From an uncultured Collinsella sp. (GTDB taxonomy: Bacteria > Actinomycetota > Coriobacteriia > Coriobacteriales > Coriobacteriaceae), in assembly GCA_900758375.1 (NCBI GenBank), contig CAAERJ010000037.1:1-51827 (forward strand): a stretch of 51,827 bases of DNA, read 5' to 3'. The number at the start of each line of letters is the position of its first letter. Position 1 is the first letter of the stretch. Made by a program: the position numbers and the translations under genes. Below are positions 42,419 through 50,687 of the stretch, piece after piece. A model generated the notes under the pieces. The model made no database searches, had not been told where the DNA came from, and saw only the letters and a list, made by a program, of their open reading frames with translations.

Positions 42419-44752
42419 ATGGCAGATTCCAGCAAAAAGATGCAGATCGTGTTTGCCTCGGCCGAGTGCGCACCGTTTGTTAAGACCGGTGGCCTGGGCG
42501 ACGTGGCGGGCTCGCTGCCTGCGGCGCTCGTGCGCGCCGGCGCCGAAGTCATCGTGATGGTGCCCAAGTACGCCACCATCAAGGATGAGTACAAGGCGCA
42601 GATGGAGCACTTTGCCGACTTTTACGTGAGCCTGGGCTGGCGCAACGAGTACTGCGGGCTGGAGAAGCTCGAGCACGACGGCGTCACCTATATGTTCGTG
42701 GACAACGAGCGCTACTTTGCGCGCGATTATCCGTACGGCTTCTTTGACGACGGCGAGCGCTTCGCGTTTTTCTCCAAGGCCATCACCGAGAGCCTGCAGC
42801 ACCTGCCCGAGGGCTTTGAGTGCGACATCCTGCACTGCAACGACTGGCAGACGGCACTGGCGCCCGTGTTCTTGCGCGAGTTCTACCAGGGCCTGCCGCT
42901 GTACGACCGCGTCAAGACCGTGTTCTCGATCCACAATGTGGCGTTCCAGGGCCAGTTTAGCGACACCGTGATGGAGGACATCCTGGGCGTGGCGCATATT
43001 CCCGCGGCCGCCACGCAGCTGCGCTGCGACGCCTGCAGCATCAACTACATGCTGGGCGCGCTGCACTATGCCGATGCCATCACCACGGTGAGCCCCACCT
43101 ATGCAGGCGAGATCCAGACGCCCGAGTTTGGCGAGGGCCTGGATGGCGTGCTGCGCGAGCGCTCCTACGCGCTGCAGGGCATCCTCAACGGCATTGACGT
43201 TGCGGGCTTTGACCCGGCGACCGACAAGCGCATTGCCGCCAACTACACGGTTGACGACCGTTCCGGCAAGGCCGTGTGCAAGGCCAAGCTGCAGGAGGAG
43301 CTGGGTCTCGAAGTTCGCGACGACCGTCCGCTTATGGTGATGGTTACTCGCCTGACGCGCCAGAAGGGCATGGACCTGGTCATGTACGCGCTCGACCGCA
43401 TCCTGGCCGGCGGCGTTCAGGTGGCCGTGCTGGGCACCGGCGACCGCGACTACGAGGATGGCCTGCGCTACTTCCAGGACAAGTACCCTGGCACCATGGC
43501 CGCGCGCATCGAATTCGATCCGGCACTGTCGCAGCGTATGTACGCCGCCGCCGACATGTTCCTGATGCCTTCGAAGTTTGAGCCCTGCGGCCTGTCGCAG
43601 ATCATCGCCATGCGCTACGGCACCCTGCCCATCGTGCGCGAGACCGGTGGCCTGAAGGACACCGTGATTCCGTATAACGAGTTTACCGGCGAGGGTACGG
43701 GCTTCTCGTTTACCAACTTTAACGGCGACGAGATGGGCGACGCCGTGTTCCGCGCGGCACGCCTGTTCTGGGACAACCGCGATGCTTGGAACCAGCTGGT
43801 CACGCAGGCCATGAGCCAGGACTTTAGTTGGACGCGCTCGGCCGACAAGTATCTGGACCTGTACTTCTTTATGCATCCGGAGATTGAGAGGCCGGCGGCT
43901 GTGGAGGCTGCGACTGAGGAGCCTGAGGCTGTTGAGGAGCCGGTTGCCGCTAAGGCCGAGCCTGCGGCGACCGTTAAGAAGCCCGCTGCAGCTGAGGAGC
44001 CTAAGGCCGAGGAGAAGCCGGCGGCCGAGGCCGAGGTTAAGTCCGCCGCGAAGCCTGCCGCCAAGAAGACGACGGCCCGCAAGACGACGGCTAAGAAGGC
44101 CACGACCACGAAGGCCGCTGCTAGCAAGACTAACCCCGCTAAGGCAACTACTGCCAAGGCATCGACCACGCGCAAGCGCACGACCGCCGCAGCCAAGAAA
44201 GCTGCCGAGGCCGAGACCGCCACCGCCGAGGCCAAGCCTGTGGCAAAGGCTCCGGCCAAGACCGCTGCCAAGAAGACGGCCGCGTCCAAGACCGCGACCA
44301 CCAAGAAGGCAACGACCGCCAAGAAGACCACGGCTACGAAGTCGACGACGACCAAGGCTGCTACGACGAAGGCCGCCGCGAAGACGACCCCGAAGGCTGT
44401 TGCAAAACCCGCCGTCAAGGTCGAGGAGGCGCCCTCCGAGCCCAAGGCCAAGGCAGCTGTCGAGGCAAAGCCGGCCGCCAAGACCACCACGCGCAAGCGC
44501 GCTACGACGACGGCCAAAAAGGCCACGACCAAGGCTGCTGCTCCCAAGGCAGAGGCTAAGGCCGAGGAAAAGCCCGCAGTAAAGGCCGAGCCGGCTCCGA
44601 AGGCCGCAGAGGCCAAGACCGCTCCCAAGGCTAAGGCAAAGGCCGAGCCCGCCAAGGAGGCCCCGATCTCCCCCGCTGTTCCGGCCGAGGAAAAGGCCCC
44701 GACCAAGAAGACCTCCGTCCGTAAGGCAACGGCCACCCGCAAGCGTCACTAG
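42419..44752 (+). CDS. glgA: Glycogen synthase with long histone-like tail
   Basis: This 777-aa protein is a GT5 glycogen synthase plus an extension. The catalytic part is complete in about 490 residues: KTGGLGDVAGSLP (K22), HCNDWQTAL, VFSIHNVAFQG, VTRLTRQKGMDLV, MPSKFEPCGLSQ (E388) and RETGGLKDTV. From about residue 491 to the end (about 286 residues) the chain is nearly all K, A, T, P and E: an acidic/proline portion first, then repeated AKKTT/KKATT/AAAK units, ending VRKATATRKRH. This looks like histone H1 or actinobacterial nucleoid-protein tails and is not part of known GlgA. The start at 42419 has GGGAGA upstream. The terminator follows 31 bp later. Confidence 0.95.
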   Translation: MADSSKKMQIVFASAECAPFVKTGGLGDVAGSLPAALVRAGAEVIVMVPKYATIKDEYKAQMEHFADFYVSLGWRNEYCGLEKLEHDGVTYMFVDNERYFARDYPYGFFDDGERFAFFSKAITESLQHLPEGFECDILHCNDWQTALAPVFLREFYQGLPLYDRVKTVFSIHNVAFQGQFSDTVMEDILGVAHIPAAATQLRCDACSINYMLGALHYADAITTVSPTYAGEIQTPEFGEGLDGVLRERSYALQGILNGIDVAGFDPATDKRIAANYTVDDRSGKAVCKAKLQEELGLEVRDDRPLMVMVTRLTRQKGMDLVMYALDRILAGGVQVAVLGTGDRDYEDGLRYFQDKYPGTMAARIEFDPALSQRMYAAADMFLMPSKFEPCGLSQIIAMRYGTLPIVRETGGLKDTVIPYNEFTGEGTGFSFTNFNGDEMGDAVFRAARLFWDNRDAWNQLVTQAMSQDFSWTRSADKYLDLYFFMHPEIERPAAVEAATEEPEAVEEPVAAKAEPAATVKKPAAAEEPKAEEKPAAEAEVKSAAKPAAKKTTARKTTAKKATTTKAAASKTNPAKATTAKASTTRKRTTAAAKKAAEAETATAEAKPVAKAPAKTAAKKTAASKTATTKKATTAKKTTATKSTTTKAATTKAAAKTTPKAVAKPAVKVEEAPSEPKAKAAVEAKPAAKTTTRKRATTTAKKATTKAAAPKAEAKAEEKPAVKAEPAPKAAEAKTAPKAKAKAEPAKEAPISPAVPAEEKAPTKKTSVRKATATRKRH

Positions 44753-44782
44753 TCAGGACGATTAAAACTTAATCCAACGCAA

Positions 44783-44815
44783 AAGAGGGCGCCCCTACCA
44801 GGCGCCCTCTTTTTG
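44783..44815 (+). terminator. Rho-independent terminator of the glycogen operon
   Basis: AGAGGGCGCC (44784-44793) and GGCGCCCTCT (44801-44810) form a 10-bp GC-rich stem with a 7-nt loop followed by TTTTT. Confidence 0.9.
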
Positions 44816-44842
44816 GTTGAACTTCTGTATTAAAAAGAGGGC

Positions 44843-44974
44843 CGGTTTACTACGACAAAATGGCTCCAGCCGACCACGGCGGGTAATCTACGAAATTAGC
44901 AACGCCTCTACCTGCGGTTTTAATATCACCAAATTGACCGTGGATGAGATCATTCAAATCGTCGTAGTAAACCG
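44843..44974. repeat. Core-plus-terminal-arm repeat, copy with variant arms
   Basis: A 14-bp perfect inverted repeat, CGGTTTACTACGAC (44843-44856) and GTCGTAGTAAACCG (44961-44974), encloses the core TCTACCTGCGGTTTTA at about 44907-44922. A further inner pair CCACGG/CCGTGG (44874-44879, 44938-44943) fits a nested stem. Core position relative to the arms matches the element at 48984-49137, but the arm sequences are unrelated. It fills most of the gap 44816-45181. Confidence 0.6.
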
Positions 44975-45040
44975 AAGTACTTTTGTTTGACTACAAATAG
45001 TATCCGTCTGGGCATTTTCGAATACCGCGATAATTTGGGT

Positions 45041-45086
45041 GGTAAAACGATTTTCTAGGACAACCGTTCGCCGATGGTAAACGGAT
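45041..45086 (+). promoter_or_regulatory. GGTAAAAC operator-like sites upstream of the GH13-GH77 gene
   Basis: GGTAAAACGATTTTCTA (45041-45057) has the same GGTAAAA-CG-xTTTT shape as the glgB upstream sites, and a further ATGGTAAACGG half-site lies at 45074-45084. These fit a shared LacI-family sugar regulator. TATACT near 45113 is a possible -10 downstream of the sites. Confidence 0.5.
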
Positions 45087-45181
45087 GTTGTTTATACAGC
45101 CTGTGTACAACAGATATACTTACATCCTGTGCGTAAAGCCCATGGCCCGCAGGCCGTGATTCTATTGAACTGGACCGTATT

Positions 45182-48100
45182 ATGAGATTGATTCACAACA
45201 GCCGTCTGCCGCAGTTTCGTACTCCGTTTGGCGCTGTGACCACTGGAACTTCCGTTTCGCTATCGGTGATTTTGGAGGATGCCGACCCCAACCAGGCAAC
45301 GCTCACCCTGCGCACCTGGGTCGATGAGATCGGTGAGTCTCTGTATCCCATGACGCACGAGGGCGACGGCATATTTACCGTAGAGCTTGAGTGCACTGAG
45401 CCCTGTCTTATCTGGTACAGCTTTATCTGCAACATCGAGGGCCAGCCCGAGGTACGCCTGGGTGCACCGCAGGGTCGCACCGGTGGCGAGGGAGTGACCT
45501 ACAACTACGCCGAGGTTCCGTCCTTCCAGATTACCGTCTACAAGCACCGCGAGAACCGTCCCACTTGGTACGAGCGCGGTATGGTCTACCAGATCTTCCC
45601 CGACCGCTATGCACGCGACGAAAACTGGCGCGAACGCACGCTTGCCGAAGTTGAAAAACCGCGCAAAGGAATCCAGCGCCGCATGGTCGAGGACTGGAAC
45701 GAACCGCCCGAGTACGAGCGTGCCGAAGACGGCTCCATCAAGACCTGGGATTTTTACGGCGGTTCGCTCAAGGGTATCCAAAATGACCTGCCCCGCATTG
45801 CCGAGCTAGGCTTTACGGCCATCTACCTCAACCCCATCTTTGAGGCCGCGAGCAACCACCGCTACGACACGGCCGACTATACCAAGATCGACCCGATTCT
45901 GGGCACCGAGCAGGACTTTACGGAGCTGTGCAAGGCGGCCGAGAAGCTCGGCATTTCTATCATCCTGGACGGCGTCTTCAACCACACGGGCGACGATTCG
46001 ATCTACTTTAACCGCTACGGCAATTATCCCGGCGTCGGTGCTTGGCAGAGCGAGGACTCGCCGTGGCGCGATGCGTTTTACTTCCATGAAGACGGTTCGT
46101 ATGACTGCTGGTGGGGCGTGGGCAACATGCCCGCCATCAACGAGAGCTCCGAACTGGTGCGCGAGCGGCTCCTGGGCAAGGACGGCGTGATCCGCAAATG
46201 GCTGCGCGCTGGCGCCCATGGCTGGCGACTCGATGTGGCCGATGAGCTTTCCGATGACTTCCTGGCCGAGATCAAAAAGGCCGTGCTCGCCGAGAAGCCC
46301 GACGCGCTACTGCTCGGCGAAGTCTGGGAGGACGCCTCCAACAAGATCAGCTATGGCCATCTACGCCGCTACCTGCAGGGCTCCGAGCTCGACTCTGCCA
46401 TGGACTACCCCTTCCGCGACATGGTCATCGGCTTTTTGATGGGCTACAAAAACGCCTACCAGGCTGCCGAGGATATCGAGACCCTGCGCGAGAACTACCC
46501 ACGCGAGGCACTGGCCTGCGCGCTCAATCTGCTTTCGAGCCACGACCGTCCGCGCATCATCTCGGTGCTCGGCGGCGGCCCCGACGAGTCGCAGCTGCCC
46601 GAGAGCGAGCGCAGCAAGTGGCGCCTGGACGAGAACTCCATGGGCCTGGCCAAGAGCCGCTTTTGGTTGGCGACGCTCATGCAGATGACCTTCCCAGGCG
46701 TGCCCTCGATCTATTATGGCGACGAGTACGGCTTGGAGGGCCTCACCGATCCGGGCAACCGCCGCACCCTGCCGACCAAGGACCAACTCCACGACTTCGA
46801 TACACTCGCCATCCTTAAAAACGCCTCGGCCGTGCGCCGCGCGCTGCCCTTTATGGTCGATGGCGAGATCAAGGCCTTTGCGCTCAACGACGACGTCTTG
46901 GCCTACACCCGCACGGGCAAAGACGGCGAGGCCGCGACGGTTATCATCAACCGCAGCTTGCGCAATTCGCACTGCGTGACGATTCCGGCGCTCGGCGAAT
47001 GCGCAAGCGACGTGATCAGCGGCCACGAGTGCGAAATCCACAACGGTACCGTCACGCTCGACCTGTACCCGCTGGGCTCTTCGATCATCTATCACCATGC
47101 CGAGAAGCGCCTGCAGGAGCCGCTCGACCACGGCGCGGGCGTCGTATGCCACATCACCTCGGTGCCGACCGATGACGGCAAGCCCGGCACAATCGGTGCG
47201 CCCACGCGTCGTTTTATCGACCACCTGGCCGCCATGGGCATGCGCTACTGGCAGGTCCTTCCCGTCAACCCGACGGACTTCTTCCGCTCCCCCTACGCCG
47301 GTCCTTCGGCCTTTGCAGGCAATATCGACCTGCTGCCCGAGAGCCACGAGGAGCTGGCCGCCGACTTCGTCACCTGGAAGACCCGCGGCGGCGAGGATGC
47401 CGACCCGCTGTACACGGCGTTTAAACATCGCAACGCCGACTGGCTCGAGAAGTACTGCGTCTACATGGCGGTAAAGAAGCACTTTGAGGGACTGTCGCGC
47501 CACGAATGGGCGGCGGATGTCGCGCGCTACAACGAGCACCTGATCGATGACAAGCGCTTCCACGACGAGGCCGAGCTGCAGGCGTACATGCAGTATCGCT
47601 TTGACCTTGCTTGGTGCGAGCTTATGAACTATGCACACAAGAAGGGCATCGAGGTCATCGGTGATATCCCGATGTATGTCTCGGACGATTCGGCCGATGC
47701 GTGGAGCGAGCCCGAAAACTTCTGGCTGTCCGACACCGGCAAGGCGATTGAAATTTCGGGTGCGCCGCCAGACAACTTTGCACCCGAGGGCCAGGTCTGG
47801 GGAAACCCCACATTCCGCTGGGATCACATGAAGAAGAACGGCTATCGCTGGTGGATGGATCGCCTGCGTCGTGCGTTCGCGCTCTACGACCGTGTGCGCC
47901 TGGACCACTTCCTGGGTTTCCACAGCTACTTTAGCATCCCTGCCGGCAAGGCCTGTGCCGACGGCCGCTGGCTGGCTGGCCCGGGCAAGGACCTGTTCCA
48001 AACGGCCTACGACGAGCTGGGCCCGCTCAACTTTATTGCCGAGGACCTGGGCTATTTGACGCCTGGTGTTCGCGCGATGGCTTCGACCTGTGGCTTCCCC

Positions 48101-48478
48101 GGCATGGACGTACTGGAGTTTGGCAACTACGACGTTCGCTGCGGAATTCATCCCACGCCGGGCAAGATCCTGTACACCTCGACGCACGACACCTCGACGC
48201 TTGCTGGCTGGTGCACGCGCTCCTTTGCGGGCGGCGACGAGCCGAGCGGCATTGCATTGGCAGGCGAGCTCATGGGCAACGCCTTGGCCAGCGATGCTCC
48301 GCTCGTTATGATGCCGCTGCAGGACGTGCTGGGGCTTGGCGACGATGCACGAATGAACGTACCGGGCGTGGCCACGGGCAACTGGACATGGCAGGCTGAC
48401 GAGGCCGACGTTGCGGCAGCCGAGGAGAAAACTGCGAAGCTCCTGCGCAACACTCATAGATTCTGGGGCGAAGCGTGA
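45182..48478 (+). CDS. malQ: GH13 alpha-glucan hydrolase fused to GH77 4-alpha-glucanotransferase
   Basis: This 1098-aa protein is made of two enzymes. Residues about 1-115 form a starch-binding-like beta domain. Residues about 125-640 are a GH13 barrel (VYQIFPDRYA, GVFNHTGDDS, GWRLDVADEL with nucleophile D351, LLGEVWEDA with E380, SSHDRPR with D455), neopullulanase/maltogenic amylase-like. Residues about 645-1095 are GH77 amylomaltase (YWQVLPVNPTDFFRSPYA; RVRLDHFLGFHSYF with D908; FIAEDLGYL with E954; STHDTSTLAGW with D1003). All six catalytic residues appear present. It should trim and reshuffle alpha-glucans such as glycogen or imported maltodextrins. No signal peptide, so cytoplasmic. The ribosome site is weak (GGA). 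Confidence 0.92.
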   Translation: MRLIHNSRLPQFRTPFGAVTTGTSVSLSVILEDADPNQATLTLRTWVDEIGESLYPMTHEGDGIFTVELECTEPCLIWYSFICNIEGQPEVRLGAPQGRTGGEGVTYNYAEVPSFQITVYKHRENRPTWYERGMVYQIFPDRYARDENWRERTLAEVEKPRKGIQRRMVEDWNEPPEYERAEDGSIKTWDFYGGSLKGIQNDLPRIAELGFTAIYLNPIFEAASNHRYDTADYTKIDPILGTEQDFTELCKAAEKLGISIILDGVFNHTGDDSIYFNRYGNYPGVGAWQSEDSPWRDAFYFHEDGSYDCWWGVGNMPAINESSELVRERLLGKDGVIRKWLRAGAHGWRLDVADELSDDFLAEIKKAVLAEKPDALLLGEVWEDASNKISYGHLRRYLQGSELDSAMDYPFRDMVIGFLMGYKNAYQAAEDIETLRENYPREALACALNLLSSHDRPRIISVLGGGPDESQLPESERSKWRLDENSMGLAKSRFWLATLMQMTFPGVPSIYYGDEYGLEGLTDPGNRRTLPTKDQLHDFDTLAILKNASAVRRALPFMVDGEIKAFALNDDVLAYTRTGKDGEAATVIINRSLRNSHCVTIPALGECASDVISGHECEIHNGTVTLDLYPLGSSIIYHHAEKRLQEPLDHGAGVVCHITSVPTDDGKPGTIGAPTRRFIDHLAAMGMRYWQVLPVNPTDFFRSPYAGPSAFAGNIDLLPESHEELAADFVTWKTRGGEDADPLYTAFKHRNADWLEKYCVYMAVKKHFEGLSRHEWAADVARYNEHLIDDKRFHDEAELQAYMQYRFDLAWCELMNYAHKKGIEVIGDIPMYVSDDSADAWSEPENFWLSDTGKAIEISGAPPDNFAPEGQVWGNPTFRWDHMKKNGYRWWMDRLRRAFALYDRVRLDHFLGFHSYFSIPAGKACADGRWLAGPGKDLFQTAYDELGPLNFIAEDLGYLTPGVRAMASTCGFPGMDVLEFGNYDVRCGIHPTPGKILYTSTHDTSTLAGWCTRSFAGGDEPSGIALAGELMGNALASDAPLVMMPLQDVLGLGDDARMNVPGVATGNWTWQADEADVAAAEEKTAKLLRNTHRFWGEA

Positions 48479-48522
48479 TAAAACCCCCGATATAGGGTAC
48501 AGTTACAGCTGTTTGATTTTTT

Positions 48523-48547
48523 GCGGGCAGAGCGATCTGCCCGCTTT
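48523..48547 (+). terminator. Terminator after the GH13-GH77 gene
   Basis: GCGGGCAGA (48523-48531), loop GCGA, TCTGCCCGC (48536-48544) and TTT: a 9-bp stem with tetraloop. The short T tract may allow some readthrough into fmdB. Confidence 0.65.
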
Positions 48548-48566
48548 GTGCTGAAAAGGAAGTATT

Positions 48567-48803
48567 ATGGCGCGCTACGATTACAAGTGCACGAGCTGCG
48601 GCAACGTGTTTGAAGTTGAGCACCCCATGTCCGAGACGCCCGAGGTCGTATGCCCCAGCTGCGGCGCCCCGGCATCCAAGACGTTCTCGGCAAGCGGCAT
48701 TAAGTTCGAAGGCAGCGGTTTCTACAACACCGACCAGCGAAGCGGCGGCTCCAGCACCAGCGCCACAAGCGGCTGCTGCGCCAACTGCCCGCATAATCAC
48801 TAG
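48567..48803 (+). CDS. fmdB: FmdB-family zinc ribbon protein
   Basis: This 78-aa protein starts MARYDYKCTSC, the standard FmdB opening, with zinc-ligand pairs C8/C11 and C29/C32 (VVCPSCGAPA), followed by FSASGIKFEGSGFYNTD, also conserved. The C-terminus ends CCANCPHNH, an extra cysteine/histidine cluster. It is proposed to be a small regulatory or metal-binding protein; exact function unknown. AAAGGAAG precedes the ATG. Confidence 0.85.
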   Translation: MARYDYKCTSCGNVFEVEHPMSETPEVVCPSCGAPASKTFSASGIKFEGSGFYNTDQRSGGSSTSATSGCCANCPHNH

Positions 48804-48808
48804 AAACC

Positions 48809-48851
48809 AATCAGCCCCGCGACCGAAACCAATCGCGGGGCTGATTCTTTA
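48809..48851 (+). terminator. Rho-independent terminator of fmdB
   Basis: AATCAGCCCCGCGA (48809-48822) and TCGCGGGGCTGATT (48833-48846) form a perfect 14-bp stem followed by CTTT. Confidence 0.85.
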
Positions 48852-48871
48852 GCTACCCAGGTTTCCTTATG

Positions 48872-48938
48872 AGTTGCGGTGAAATAGTTCCTGAATCGGC
48901 CCATCCAACGGCCAAACAGGAACTATTCCACCGCAACT
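48872..48938. repeat. 67-bp hairpin repeat, copy 1 (AGTTGCGGTGAAATA ends)
   Basis: AGTTGCGGTGAAATAGTTCC (48872-48891) pairs with the complementary right arm ending CCACCGCAACT (48917-48938), a 22-bp stem with one mismatch. It has the same outer sequence and exactly the same length as 49214-49280. The loop sequences are unrelated. Confidence 0.7.
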
Positions 48939-48983
48939 TTTCTATAGACGAGATTTCGGGCTGATGCTATGTATGTAACATTT

Positions 48984-49137
48984 CAAAACTCTGCCGGATT
49001 ACGGGGCTGAATTGACAACCTCTATCCATTCCGGTCATTTGCAAATTTCAACAAGCCATCTACCTGCGGTTTTATTTAGGCCATTTTTGCTATGGCCGGA
49101 CATCACCAATCTGGCCCCGTAATCCGCCCTACTTTTG
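48984..49137. repeat. Core-plus-terminal-arm repeat, full copy
   Basis: This 154-bp element has terminal inverted arms GGATTACGGGGC (about 48995-49006) and GCCCCGTAATCC (about 49114-49125) with extended partial pairing to CAAAA/TTTTG at the outer ends, and the core TCTACCTGCGGTTTTA at about 49059-49074. An inner TCCGG/CCGGA pair is possible. The arm and core also occur at positions 1-104. Confidence 0.65.
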
Positions 49138-49213
49138 ATAGCAGCAAGTTTGAGACAGAGCTATTTTTACCACTCAATACCGCTATTGCGATCTCCGCTC
49201 GCATGACCGCCTG

Positions 49214-49280
49214 AGTTGCGGTGAAATAAGGACTGTTTAGCAGGTAGAAGCAGCTTTTCAATCCCTATTTCACCGCAACT
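49214..49280. repeat. 67-bp hairpin repeat, copy 2
   Basis: AGTTGCGGTGAAATAAGG (49214-49231) and CCCTATTTCACCGCAACT (49263-49280) form an about 17-bp stem. It shares the outermost 15 bases with the copy at 48872 but the inner stem bases and loop differ. It ends 7 bp before the stop codon of rsmB and may serve as that operon's transcription end. Confidence 0.7.
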
Positions 49281-49286
49281 TAGTTG

Positions 49287-50687
49287 TTACTTATGGACCA
49301 GGCGGGCGCAGAAGTGGCCGTCGTAGGAGTCGGCGTTTACGGGAACGCTTTGGAAGAGGCCTCGATCGTTCTGGCGTACGAAAACGAGCTTCTTGGCCTG
49401 ATCGAACTCGGAGAGTTGCAGAATCTGTGCTTCGGAAAGCGGCGCCACGCTAAAGCCGGCACCCTCGGGAGAAGCCAGGAAGGCATCCACGACCTGAGTG
49501 TTCTCCTCAGCAAAAACCGAGCAGGTGGCATAGATAAGCTCACCGCCGGCAGCCACGCGCGCGGCGGCTTCCTTGAGCATCGTCAGCTGCAGTTTAGGAA
49601 GCTCAACCGTCACGTCCTTTTCGGTCAAGCGCCACGGAATCTCAGGATGCCGGCGCATGGTGCCGGTACCCGAGCACGGGGCATCGATAAACACCGTATC
49701 GAACAGAACGGGTTTACCAAGCATCGCATCGAACGACGTCAGTACCTCGTCGAGCTCGCACGCATCACCCGAGACGGTACGAACGCCCTTGATACCAGCC
49801 TTATGCAGGCGCGCGAGATTCTGATCACACTTGCGATCGTGCAAATCGAGTGCAGTGTGCTGACGGTCGTAGCCGGCACGCTTAGCCTGGCACATCATCA
49901 CATACGTCTTGGTACCACGACCGGCGCCAATCTCTAGGCAGCGCCCGGGACGAGTAGCCGCAGTAGCGATGAGCTGAGCGTTAAGGTCCGAGGCCACGGC
50001 CGCCGCGCGTTCAAACACACCCGACGCAACCGTAGCCTGCGAATCGACCGGCGCATGGCAGCCCGGGAACACCGGCGCCACAAGCTGCGATAGGTACGGA
50101 TCAGGCTTGGTTGCAAAGGCGTTCTCGTGCAAAGCGAGCGGCGCGGGCGCCAGATTTCCTGCAAAGTTGAGCGCGCCCTCGGGCGTATCGAACGACGCCA
50201 TAATGCGAGCACACAGCCAGCGCGGCATACCCATCAGGCGAGATAGGCGAACCAATCGGCGCTCGGACTCATCGGCATCCGCCGCAGTGGCAAAGTCCTC
50301 GACGTTGTCCGCGACCTTATGCAGTACGGCGTTCGCCAGACCAGCAGCCGATTTAGCGCCGCTACGAACCAGCTCAACGCCCTGACTCACGGCAACGCGA
50401 CCCGGGGTATGCAGGTAGAGCATCTCGAAGGCCGAGATGCGAAGCGCCATGCGAACGCGCGGCGCGACCTTTTTGGGCTTATCGAGAAACTGATCGAGCA
50501 GCTCATCCAAAATGCCCTGCGTCGCGGCAACGCCCAGCGCCAGGCGAGCGGCAAACGCGGAATCGCGCTTGTCAATGGCCTTGGCCGTAGCGCGGGCAGA
50601 GAGCACATCGCGCGCATACATGCCGCGACGGTCGGCCTCCATCAGCACATCGAGCGCGAGCTTACGCGCGGGGGAAAGCTTGCTCAT
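49287..50687 (-). CDS. rsmB: 16S rRNA (cytosine-967-C5)-methyltransferase
   Basis: This 466-aa protein has an N-terminal NusB-like helical domain (about residues 1-150; LALGVAATQGILDELLDQFL) and a C-terminal RsmB/Nop2 methyltransferase domain: SAM loop CLEIGAGRGTKTYVM, DAPCSGTGTMRRHPE (P-C motif) and YATCSVFAEEN with the catalytic cysteine. The ATG at 50687 overlaps the fmt stop (ATGA). It methylates C967 of 16S rRNA. The fmt-rsmB order is common in bacteria. Confidence 0.95.
   Translation of the reverse strand: MSKLSPARKLALDVLMEADRRGMYARDVLSARATAKAIDKRDSAFAARLALGVAATQGILDELLDQFLDKPKKVAPRVRMALRISAFEMLYLHTPGRVAVSQGVELVRSGAKSAAGLANAVLHKVADNVEDFATAADADESERRLVRLSRLMGMPRWLCARIMASFDTPEGALNFAGNLAPAPLALHENAFATKPDPYLSQLVAPVFPGCHAPVDSQATVASGVFERAAAVASDLNAQLIATAATRPGRCLEIGAGRGTKTYVMMCQAKRAGYDRQHTALDLHDRKCDQNLARLHKAGIKGVRTVSGDACELDEVLTSFDAMLGKPVLFDTVFIDAPCSGTGTMRRHPEIPWRLTEKDVTVELPKLQLTMLKEAAARVAAGGELIYATCSVFAEENTQVVDAFLASPEGAGFSVAPLSEAQILQLSEFDQAKKLVFVRQNDRGLFQSVPVNADSYDGHFCARLVHK

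Noticed and set aside
42389..44749. 786-codon minus-strand frame opposite glgA with a glycine/leucine/arginine-rich start
   Set aside because: It is antisense to the Lys/Ala-rich tail and catalytic part of GlgA; low complexity comes from the repeated AAG/GCC codons of the sense gene.
43891..44749. Possible assembly or frameshift origin of the GlgA tail
   Set aside because: The frame is open for 286 codons with consistent K/A/T composition and proper lysine and alanine codon use, and GlgB has a similar tail, so an error is unlikely.
48872..49280. CRISPR array
   Set aside because: Repeats are inverted hairpins of only two copies with unequal spacing and no cas genes.
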